A DNA stretch of 10,314 nt from Clostridia bacterium (GTDB taxonomy: Bacteria; Bacillota_A; Clostridia; Oscillospirales; CAG-272): positions 1-10,314 of the forward strand of contig JAGBSQ010000151.1 in NCBI GenBank assembly GCA_017631775.1, read 5' to 3'. The first letter of the stretch is position 1. Each line of letters begins with the position of its first letter. Under the pieces are notes generated by a model. It was not told the DNA's origin. It did not search any database and worked only from the letters and a program-made list of their open reading frames with translations. Shown one piece after another: positions 1 through 4,901 of the stretch. The translations under genes were made by a program, and so were the position numbers.

Positions 1-1
1 G

Positions 2-829
2 CTCCTTTCTGCCGCCTGCGGTCTTGATACGGTTGATAATCCTGCGCATCGCGCGCTAGAGCGTCAGTATTTTATTCCCGCAATTCAAAAGCTTGACCCC
101 TCGGTTTATGAAAACGATGCTTATGCAAAAACCGTTCATTTCCCAAGCGTGACACACGGCAAATGGGAGCTTTGTCAGCATTCCTATGCCCCCTATGAGC
201 CGTTTGTAAGAACCCACCCTGTGCTGACAAAAGATTTGCGCGAAATTCCCCAGCTTGGTTATTTTGATGCAGAATTCTCCTTCCCTGCTATTTTGGAGAA
301 CGGAATTGAATGGATGACCATTACCCCCAACGAGGTTGAGACCATGCGCGAGCCGATTGCAAAATGTCGCGGTCGGGTGCTGACCCTGGGTCTTGGCCTT
401 GGCTATTTTGCTTTTCATGCCTCGCAAAAAGAAGAGGTTGAGCGCGTTGTGGTTGTGGAACGCTCGCACGATGTGATTGACATCTTCAAGACCTATCTTT
501 TGCCGCAGTTCCCAAATGCCGACAAGATTGAAATTGTGGAAGCCGATGCATTTTTATACATGGAAGAAAAAATGCCGCGCGGCAATTTTGACTATGTGTT
601 TGCCGACCTGTGGCACGATGCCTCCGACGGTTTGGAAATGTATCGCAAGCTCAAAAAATATGAAATTCTCTCCCCAAAAACAGAGTTTGACTATTGGATA
701 GAGCCATCTCTCCTCTCTCTCTTGCGACACATCATTTACCGCCGCATTATTGACGAAAATGATCCCTTGCCTCTTGGCAACCTCACGCCCGAGACCGTTT
801 TAACCGATGATTTTTTGAAAAAACTATAA
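2..829 (+). CDS. Class I SAM-dependent methyltransferase-like protein, 5' end outside the window
   Basis: The reading frame is open from the left edge, giving 275 visible codons before TAA at 827-829, so the start lies upstream. A GTG at 149 is in frame but has no ribosome binding site and would discard 49 plausible residues. Bases 374-415 encode RVLTLGLGLGYF, the glycine-rich SAM-binding motif I of Rossmann-type methyltransferases. It is followed by VVVVERSHDVIDIF, whose acidic residue would hold the SAM ribose, then IVEADAFLY and FDYVFADLW, which resemble motifs II to IV of the spermidine-synthase/methyltransferase fold. The N-terminal part is rich in aromatic residues and unrecognised. The substrate cannot be told. 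It could be a spermidine-synthase-like protein rather than a true methyltransferase. It converges on prs and ends at a shared terminator. Confidence 0.72.
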   Translation, partial: LLSAACGLDTVDNPAHRALERQYFIPAIQKLDPSVYENDAYAKTVHFPSVTHGKWELCQHSYAPYEPFVRTHPVLTKDLREIPQLGYFDAEFSFPAILENGIEWMTITPNEVETMREPIAKCRGRVLTLGLGLGYFAFHASQKEEVERVVVVERSHDVIDIFKTYLLPQFPNADKIEIVEADAFLYMEEKMPRGNFDYVFADLWHDASDGLEMYRKLKKYEILSPKTEFDYWIEPSLLSLLRHIIYRRIIDENDPLPLGNLTPETVLTDDFLKKL

Positions 830-872
830 AAAAGCACGCGGAGTTCAAAATGCAACTCCGCGTGTTTTTTTT
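828..872. terminator. Bidirectional intrinsic terminator between the methyltransferase gene and prs
   Basis: A perfect 11-bp stem (835-845 with 854-864, CACGCGGAGTT paired with AACTCCGCGTG) has an 8-nt loop. Eight T follow on the plus strand (865-872) and an A run precedes it (828-833), which reads as a U-tract on the minus strand. It should stop both convergent transcripts. Confidence 0.9.
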
Positions 873-883
873 ATCTGTTTAAA

Positions 884-2026
884 TTACTTCTTCTTTTTTG
901 CTTGTGCCGCAAGGTCACGGTTGTGCTTATCCATAAGTGTTTGAATACGCTTAACGGGATTGAGCAAGGTGCTAATGGTTGCATCGTTGTTAAGAGTATC
1001 TACAAGATATGCTACGTATTTGCACATGTTAACCTCGGTGTACCACTCTTTGTCTGCGAGTTCGGGACGGCGGTAGATGAGGTTGGTGGTAAAGATGCGG
1101 TCGAATACGCCTTCTTGTGCCGCTTGGTCAAACTTATCGCAGCCCTCGGTAAACAGACCAAAGGTCGAGAAGCAGAATACGCGGTTAGCGCCCTTTTCCT
1201 TAAGCTGACGGCAAACGTCGATCATCGATTCGCCGGAGGCGATCATATCGTCAACAACGATTGCATCCTTGCCGTGCAGGTCGCGGCCGAGGTATTCGTG
1301 TGCCTCGATGGGGTTACGGCCGTTTACTACAACAGAGTAATTTCTTCTCTTGTAGAACATACCGATATCCAGGCCCAAAACGGAGCTATAGTACATGCAA
1401 CGGGACATTGCGCCCTCGTCGGGAGAAATGATAACAAGGTTATCTTTATCAATTTTTACATCCGGAACGGCACGAACGAGCGCCTTGATCATTTGGTATG
1501 CAGGGCGAACGTTATCAAAGCCGGCAAGCGGAATTGCATTGTTAATGCGGGAATCGTGCGCATCGAAGGTGAGAATGTTAGAAACACCCATAGAAACAAG
1601 CTCTTGGAGCATCAAAGCACAGTCGAGGGACTCACGGCCGCTTCTCTTGTGTTGTCTGCCCTCGTAAAGCATGGGCATAATAACGGTCAGACTTCTTGCC
1701 TTGCCTTCGATTGCGGCGATGATGCGCTTGAGGTCAGCGTAGTGATCGTCGGGGCTCATCGGAACTTCCAAACCGTACATTTTGTAGGTAACGCCATAGT
1801 TGAATACGTCGCAAATGATGTAAACATCCTTGCCACGCATAGACTCATGCAGCATTCCCTTTGCTTCACCCGAGCCAAAGCGCGGGCAATCAGCTTTTGC
1901 CAAAAAGGTCTTGTCGTTGTCGCCGTGTCTGCGCCAGTCGCGAAGATAAAAATCTACCTGCTCGGTAAATGCCTCACAACCTCTCATTCCGATTACACAA
2001 AGTTCTCCAAATTGATTGTCCTTCAT
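884..2026 (-). CDS. prs: Ribose-phosphate pyrophosphokinase (PRPP synthetase), long divergent form
   Basis: This enzyme makes phosphoribosyl pyrophosphate from ribose 5-phosphate and ATP in the cytoplasm, feeding purine, pyrimidine, histidine, tryptophan and NAD synthesis. The 380-residue product has the two-lobe phosphoribosyltransferase layout. A catalytic flexible loop at about 120-135 (YEGRQHKRSGRESLD) contains the basic residues expected there. FDAHDSR at 154-160 stands where typical Prs has DLHAPQ. The PRPP/ribose-5-phosphate loop AIVVDDMIASGESM lies at 255-268. Typical bacterial Prs is about 315 residues; this one is longer, with a divergent N-terminus and a C-terminal extension ending AAQAKKKK. 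The start is fixed by GGAGG at 2033-2037, 6 nt before the ATG. The gene appears monocistronic, with a long leader upstream and the shared terminator after it. Confidence 0.9.
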   Translation of the reverse strand: MKDNQFGELCVIGMRGCEAFTEQVDFYLRDWRRHGDNDKTFLAKADCPRFGSGEAKGMLHESMRGKDVYIICDVFNYGVTYKMYGLEVPMSPDDHYADLKRIIAAIEGKARSLTVIMPMLYEGRQHKRSGRESLDCALMLQELVSMGVSNILTFDAHDSRINNAIPLAGFDNVRPAYQMIKALVRAVPDVKIDKDNLVIISPDEGAMSRCMYYSSVLGLDIGMFYKRRNYSVVVNGRNPIEAHEYLGRDLHGKDAIVVDDMIASGESMIDVCRQLKEKGANRVFCFSTFGLFTEGCDKFDQAAQEGVFDRIFTTNLIYRRPELADKEWYTEVNMCKYVAYLVDTLNNDATISTLLNPVKRIQTLMDKHNRDLAAQAKKKK

Positions 2027-2422
2027 AGTAAGCCTCCGTTATTTTTATTTTTTGCATATGTTCCCCAATTCACGGTGGAGCCGCGCTGACAGGTGATTTT
2101 TCGTCAGTAAAGTTACAGTTTGCGGTGTTGCGATGTGCATCAGCAACAAAAAAGGACCGACATAAGACACAATGCCCTCCCCGGGTGTTTATGGCAGGGG
2201 CGGTGAGGATGCCGCGCACCTCGGCATTGCCGAAAGCTCCCTACGTGTCTATATCGATCAAAAAAGTGAAGTCTTCAATTCTGCGGTGGCTTTTTTTGAT
2301 GGAGCGTTTTTGGTCGCCAAAAGAGCCGACGATTCTGCGATTGCAGGAAACGCCGATGCCAATTGCCAACATAGTTTGCTCTACCATAAGAATCCACCCC
2401 CATTCTTGATGACTGCAAAATC
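2027..2422 (-). other. Long leader/intergenic region upstream of prs, function unknown
   Basis: Roughly 390 nt separate the candidate promoter from the prs start. The stretch 2150-2400 is more GC-rich than a normal spacer and stays open in several frames on both strands. On the minus strand it contains an inverted repeat ATGCCG/CGGCAT around 2210-2230, a CCCC/GGGG pairing around 2172-2200, and a CTGAC/GTCAG hairpin at 2086-2107. None matches a riboswitch consensus I know: no T-box, ykkC/PRPP, purine or TPP core was found. It may be a structured 5' leader, a decayed gene, or an undescribed small gene. Confidence 0.35.
2241..2387 (-). CDS. Possible 48-aa small ORF or leader peptide upstream of prs
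   Basis: A minus-strand ATG at 2387 is preceded, at a 6-nt spacing, by GGGGGTGG (2394-2401), which resembles a Shine-Dalgarno site, and it lies just downstream of the extended -10 promoter. The ORF encodes 48 residues starting MVEQTMLAIGIGVSC and ends at a TAG at 2241-2243. The frame then stays open for about 34 more codons past the TAG, so the stretch could also be a gene broken by one stop. I do not recognise the sequence. The exactly antisense plus-strand frame (2172-2453) is open too, so an open frame alone is weak evidence here. Confidence 0.2.
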   Translation of the reverse strand: MVEQTMLAIGIGVSCNRRIVGSFGDQKRSIKKSHRRIEDFTFLIDIDT

Positions 2423-2431
2423 ATTATACCA
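2423..2431 (-). promoter_or_regulatory. Candidate extended -10 promoter reading toward prs
   Basis: On the minus strand the bases read TGGTATAAT, a perfect extended -10 element, but no convincing -35 hexamer lies 16-18 nt upstream. Transcription would start near 2416 and give prs a leader of about 390 nt. No better promoter was seen nearer prs. Confidence 0.5.
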
Positions 2432-2508
2432 CAACTCGCACGCGAATGTATGAATTTTTTGTGAATGTATCGGGTTTGTTCGACATATTTTTAGATCTTT
2501 TGATCGAC

Positions 2509-2551
2509 AAAAGAAAATTGCCCTGACCAAATTGAAAGTCAAGGCAATTTT
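2509..2551 (-). terminator. Intrinsic terminator of the threonine aldolase gene
   Basis: A 14-bp stem (2514-2527 with 2538-2551) with one G-U pair and a 10-nt loop starts 4 nt after the stop codon on the minus strand. The distal arm ends in TTTT and is followed by CTTTT, forming the U-rich tail. Confidence 0.85.
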
Positions 2552-2555
2552 ACAA

Positions 2556-3581
2556 TTAAAGAATTTGTTTCAAGTCTTCAATATCTTTATCGGTCGTTGA
2601 CCAAGCGGTTGCAAAACGAACAACGGTATGATTTTGGTCATAAGGCTCCCAAATGCTGAATGCAACCTGCTCTTTGAGCTCCTTCATCTTCTCGTTTTCA
2701 AGAATGATAAACTGTTGATTGGTGGGAGATTGCATAAAGAATTTATAGCCTTTTTCCCTGAAAATCTTTTTCAGCTTTTCTGCCATATCGATGGCGTGTT
2801 TGCCGATTTCAAAATAAAGATCATTGGTAAACAGCGCATCAAACTGCACGCCAAGCAGTCTTCCCTTTGCCGTGAGCGCGCCGTGTTGCTTGATCATAGT
2901 AAAAAAGTGTGCGGGCGCGTTATTCTTGGTAAATACGATTGCTTCTCCGCAAAGGGCACCCATTTTGGTGCCGCCAATGTAGAAAATGTCGCAAAGCTCG
3001 GCAATTTCGGGGAGTGTCAGGTCGGTTTCATAACTGCAAAGGCCGTAACCGAGGCGCGCACCGTCCATATAGAGCGGAATATTATACGCGCGACAAACGT
3101 TTGAAATGGCTGTAAGTTCCTCTTTGGAATAGAGCGTGCCGTACTCGGTGGGATGAGAAATGTAGACCATACCCGGGAATACCATGTGATTAAAGCTATC
3201 GTCGGCATAAAAGGCCTTGATTTTTGCATCAAGCGTTGCGGCATCGATCTTTCCGTTTTTGTGCGGAACTGTGATAACCTTGTGCCCGGTTGCTTCAATT
3301 GCTCCTGCTTCGTGCAAAGCGATATGCCCTGTTTCGGCAGCGATAACGCCCTCAAAATCGCGCAGAACAGAGCCGATAACGGTGCGGTTGGTCTGTGTTC
3401 CGCCTGCAACGAAAAAGACCTCGGCATTGGGTGCCTCGCAAGCGGCTTTGATCTTCTCTTTTGCGCGAGCGCAGTATTTGTCATTGCCGTACCCGGGGAG
3501 AGGCTCGTAGTTGGTTTCAATCAGCGCCTCGAGCACCTTGGGATGCGCGCCTGTGATATAATCGCTTTCAAATGAGAGCAT
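2556..3581 (-). CDS. ltaE: Low-specificity L-threonine aldolase (PLP-dependent, fold type I)
   Basis: The predicted reaction is reversible cleavage of L-threonine or L-allo-threonine to glycine and acetaldehyde, in the cytoplasm. The 341 residues follow the beta-eliminating lyase/threonine aldolase family. AGGTQTN at 59-65 would bind the PLP phosphate. TGHI at 84-87 includes the histidine that stacks on the cofactor ring. MDGARLG at 172-178 includes the aspartate that contacts the pyridine nitrogen. GGTKMG at 203-208 carries the Schiff-base lysine K206. The length matches the family. GAGGAA (about 3589-3594) lies 7 nt before the ATG. The gene has its own promoter and terminator, so it is a single-gene unit. 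A related PLP lyase activity on another beta-hydroxy amino acid cannot be excluded. Confidence 0.9.
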   Translation of the reverse strand: MLSFESDYITGAHPKVLEALIETNYEPLPGYGNDKYCARAKEKIKAACEAPNAEVFFVAGGTQTNRTVIGSVLRDFEGVIAAETGHIALHEAGAIEATGHKVITVPHKNGKIDAATLDAKIKAFYADDSFNHMVFPGMVYISHPTEYGTLYSKEELTAISNVCRAYNIPLYMDGARLGYGLCSYETDLTLPEIAELCDIFYIGGTKMGALCGEAIVFTKNNAPAHFFTMIKQHGALTAKGRLLGVQFDALFTNDLYFEIGKHAIDMAEKLKKIFREKGYKFFMQSPTNQQFIILENEKMKELKEQVAFSIWEPYDQNHTVVRFATAWSTTDKDIEDLKQIL

Positions 3582-3612
3582 TGGAAGTTCCTCGTTTCGT
3601 TTGGTTTTCTAC

Positions 3613-3641
3613 ATTATAACACACATTTGCTTGCTTTTCAA
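3613..3641 (-). promoter_or_regulatory. Sigma-A-type promoter of the threonine aldolase gene
   Basis: On the minus strand, TTGAAA (3641-3636) is separated by exactly 17 nt from a perfect TATAAT (3618-3613). The predicted start lies about 25 nt upstream of the ATG, giving a short leader. Confidence 0.85.
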
Positions 3642-3702
3642 TAGGATATGAAGAATGACGAATAAAAAGGATAAATTTTTGCAACCTTTTTTGCAAAAAC
3701 AC

Positions 3703-3731
3703 TTGCTTTTTGCAAAGTTTTATGCTATAAT
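3703..3731 (+). promoter_or_regulatory. Promoter of tRNA-Ser
   Basis: TTGCTT (3703-3708), a 17-nt spacer and TATAAT (3726-3731) lie 32 nt before the mature tRNA. The tRNA precursor leader contains a 7-bp hairpin at 3739-3754 (TTCGCAA, GT, TTGCGAA), which may aid 5' processing. Confidence 0.85.
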
Positions 3732-3763
3732 AGTTGCGTTCGCAAGTTTGCGAAAACGAATAT

Positions 3764-3852
3764 GGAAGCGTATCGAAGTGGTCATAACGGGACTGACTCG
3801 AAATCAGTTGTACCTCACGGTACCGTGGGTTCGAATCCCACCGCTTCCGCCA
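3764..3852 (+). tRNA. tRNA-Ser (anticodon CGA), CCA encoded
   Basis: Acceptor GGAAGCG (3764-3770) pairs with CGCTTCC (3842-3848), followed by discriminator G (3849) and genome-encoded CCA (3850-3852). The anticodon arm ACTGA/TCAGT holds the loop CTCGAAA, giving anticodon CGA, which reads UCG. The long variable arm (GTACC, TCAC, GGTAC) marks a class II tRNA, as expected for serine. The T-arm is GTGGG, TTCGAAT, CCCAC. It has its own promoter and a terminator immediately after the CCA. Confidence 0.97.
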
Positions 3853-3902
3853 ATGCAAGGCGCACCTTTGGGTGCGCCTTTTGCATTGGCGGAAGCGGTG
3901 GG
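3837..3902. repeat. 30-bp inverted repeat duplicating the 3' end of tRNA-Ser
   Basis: The left arm (3837-3866) runs from the T-arm 3' strand through the acceptor, the CCA and the terminator stem. The right arm (3871-3902) is its exact reverse complement apart from two extra T. The minus strand therefore carries a second copy of the tRNA acceptor 3' strand plus CCA, facing the real one. A read-through transcript could fold into a 30-bp hairpin that traps the tRNA 3' end. Confidence 0.9.
3857..3882 (+). terminator. Intrinsic terminator of tRNA-Ser
   Basis: AAGGCGCACC (3857-3866) pairs with GGTGCGCCTT (3871-3880) around a TTTG loop. The T-tract is only four residues (3879-3882). The hairpin forms the core of a much longer inverted repeat, described separately. 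Confidence 0.8.
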
Positions 3903-4090
3903 TGAAAAATCTCGTGCGCGCATAGCGCGCTCGTGGCGAATTTGCGTTTTTGCTTGCAAAATGACGGCATTTTGACGTCAAGCAAATTTGCGCCTCGGTT
4001 GCGAGCAACCGAGGCTTGGTTCTGAATCCCACCGTTAAGATACACATTTGAAACGGCGAAAAAATCTCGCCGAAGGCAAAGATCCCACGC
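3896..4090. repeat. Palindrome-rich non-coding patch between tRNA-Ser and the orphan gene
   Basis: No credible gene lies in 3853-4156. The patch holds several hairpins: GCGCGC-ATA-GCGCGC at 3916-3930, CAAAATG/CATTTTG near 3957-3974, a 10-bp perfect palindrome CCTCGGTTGC/GCAACCGAGG at 3993-4014, and CGGCGA/TCGCCG at 4054-4072. CGGTGGG (3896-3902) and CCCACCG (4028-4034) bracket 139 nt as an inverted pair. GGTTCTGAATCCCACCG (about 4018-4034) looks like a decayed tRNA T-arm copy. The motif GAAAAATCTCG near 3904 recurs, with one extra A, near 4058. This could be a miniature repeat element or tRNA-derived debris. Confidence 0.5.
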
Positions 4091-4096
4091 AGTTGG

Positions 4097-4125
4097 TTGA
4101 CATTAGCATATATATGTGGTATAAT
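4097..4125 (+). promoter_or_regulatory. Perfect consensus promoter of the orphan gene
   Basis: TTGACA (4097-4102), a 17-nt spacer and TATAAT (4120-4125) match the housekeeping consensus at every position, with an added extended -10 TG two bases upstream. Such a strong promoter implies high constitutive expression unless repressed. Confidence 0.9.
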
Positions 4126-4156
4126 CAAATAAAACAATGCAGAAAGGAGAAACACT

Positions 4157-4609
4157 GTGTTCAATAACGAAGATATCAAGTCCCAATTAAGTCGCATAGA
4201 CGCTCTCTTTATATCAGAAAAATTCTTTTCAATGATGACTAAACAAAGTTGCGATTGCGATGAAATTATTATTCAAAACAATGATAACTACATCAAGCTC
4301 ACAAGTAAACTGCTTGGTGAAGAAGATAGCTTTATTGATTTTGAGAAAACCAATTTTGAAGAAGCTCAAAAATACCCCTATGAAATTAACTTTGAGAAAG
4401 TTGATTTTGTCTTTGACAAAACTATTTCCCTTGAAAGTGGTGAAATCGATGGAATCCGCTTCAAAGGAAACGATGTGTTTCTTTTTGTTTTTGCTTCAGA
4501 ATATAATCTTGTTTTGACAATGAGCAAATATGACCTTTTTGAGGAAATTCACATGGAGCTTCCACAAAAGGAAGCAACGCTTAACATTCTCAAGCGCAAC
4601 CACAGCTAA
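4157..4609 (+). CDS. Orphan hypothetical protein, 150 aa, AT-rich gene
   Basis: I do not recognise this protein. The GTG start is supported by AAAGGAG (4143-4149) at a 7-nt spacing and by the consensus promoter just upstream. The product is acidic and soluble, with no signal peptide or membrane segment. It is rich in Asp, Glu, Phe, Ile and Lys and alternates hydrophobic and charged residues, as in beta-rich folds (for example FLFVFASEYNLVLTMS near residues 108-123). A CDCD motif lies at 32-35. The DNA is clearly more AT-rich than prs or the dcw genes. The stop codon is followed one base later by a tRNA T-arm fragment, and tRNA-Ser lies upstream, so the gene sits in a tRNA-bounded patch, which suggests lateral acquisition. 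A single-gene cargo of unknown role is the most I can say. Confidence 0.75.
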   Translation: MFNNEDIKSQLSRIDALFISEKFFSMMTKQSCDCDEIIIQNNDNYIKLTSKLLGEEDSFIDFEKTNFEEAQKYPYEINFEKVDFVFDKTISLESGEIDGIRFKGNDVFLFVFASEYNLVLTMSKYDLFEEIHMELPQKEATLNILKRNHS

Positions 4610-4610
4610 C

Positions 4611-4633
4611 GAGGGTTCGAATCCCTCTCTTTC
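4611..4633 (+). pseudogene. Orphan tRNA 3' fragment (T-arm plus part of the acceptor)
   Basis: GAGGG, TTCGAAT, CCCTC (4611-4627) is a complete T-arm, with TTCGAAT as the conserved loop. It is followed by TCTTTC, which could be an acceptor 3' strand. No matching D-arm, anticodon arm or 5' acceptor is found upstream; the orphan gene occupies that place. A terminator starts right after, as it would after an intact tRNA. The 13 bases GGGTTCGAATCCC are identical to 3827-3839 in tRNA-Ser. Confidence 0.65.
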
Positions 4634-4666
4634 AAAAGGAGCTAATTTTCAGCTCCTTTTATTTTT
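4634..4666. terminator. Intrinsic terminator after the tRNA fragment and orphan gene
   Basis: AAAAGGAGCT (4634-4643) pairs with AGCTCCTTTT (4651-4660) around a 7-nt loop, followed by ATTTTT. It would end the orphan-gene transcript. Confidence 0.88.
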
Positions 4667-4669
4667 CTA

Positions 4670-4698
4670 TTGAAATATTCGAAAATTTATGATATAAT
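4670..4698 (+). promoter_or_regulatory. Promoter of the small RNA candidate
   Basis: TTGAAA (4670-4675), exactly 17 nt, then TATAAT (4693-4698). The predicted start is near 4705. No ORF with a ribosome binding site follows; a structured, terminated stretch does. Confidence 0.85.
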
Positions 4699-4704
4699 AT
4701 ATTT

Positions 4705-4818
4705 ATCACTGGATTCGGTTTAGAGCATTGTGCTCAACTAGTGAACCGACAGGGGCAGGTGTACGATTGCGTTAGCGCAGTTCCGAATTACTGGCGCGCA
4801 ATGACGGCCTGCTTTTTT
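4705..4818 (+). ncRNA. Candidate stand-alone structured small RNA, about 113 nt
   Basis: The stretch runs from a strong promoter to a terminator hairpin with six T (4813-4818) and encodes no credible peptide. The 5' domain has hairpin GAGCA-TTG-TGCTC (4723-4735) inside a TCGGTT/AACCGA stem (4715-4720 with 4744-4749). The 3' domain is a long broken hairpin: GCAGG/CCTGC (4755-4759 with 4808-4812), ATTGC/GCAAT (4766-4770 with 4798-4802), and GCGCAGT/ACTG-CGC (4775-4781 with 4790-4797, one bulged G). Its 8-nt apical loop contains CCGAAT (4783-4788), the exact complement of ATTCGG at 4713-4718. That pseudoknot would compete with the 5' stem. It lacks the SRP GGAAG/AGCAG core and 6S architecture, and I match it to no known riboswitch. 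Confidence 0.6.
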
Positions 4819-4846
4819 CTTCCCTTTCATCCAATTACTTATTAAC

Positions 4847-4883
4847 AAAAAAGCAGAAGAACCTCACGGTTCTCCTGCTTTTT
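4847..4883 (-). terminator. Intrinsic terminator of ftsZ
   Basis: A stem of about 16 bp (AAAAAGCAG-A-AGAACC with GGTTCT-C-CTGCTTTTT, one A/C mismatch) closes on a TCAC loop, 19 nt past the ftsZ stop on the minus strand. The A run at its far side becomes the U-tract. The T run at 4879-4883 may let it also stop plus-strand read-through. Confidence 0.88.
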
Positions 4884-4901
4884 CTTTATGTTTCAATTCA
4901 A

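Noticed and set aside
902..2089. A 395-codon plus-strand frame antisense to prs
   Set aside because: It shadows a gene with clear PRPP synthetase motifs, has an odd composition, and has no promoter or ribosome binding site of its own.
2150..2422. Known riboswitch or T-box upstream of prs
   Set aside because: No T-box antiterminator sequence and no ykkC/PRPP, purine or TPP core could be found, and no terminator/antiterminator pair was convincing.
2172..2453. Plus-strand ORF of 93 codons upstream of prs
   Set aside because: It has no ribosome binding site at a usable distance and reads in exact codon register against a minus-strand frame that has better start signals. It was also compared by eye with SpoVG, which can precede prs, without a convincing match.
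3568..4197. A 209-codon minus-strand ORF across the tRNA-Ser region
   Set aside because: It runs antisense through the tRNA, both promoters and the palindromes. The WDSNPRY-like stretch is the well-known false translation of an antisense tRNA T-arm.
4705..4818. Identification of the small RNA as SRP RNA, 6S RNA or a ZTP riboswitch
   Set aside because: The SRP GGAAG/AGCAG core and the 6S central bubble are missing. An ACTGGCGC stretch recalls the ZTP motif but the rest of that consensus is absent and no target gene follows.
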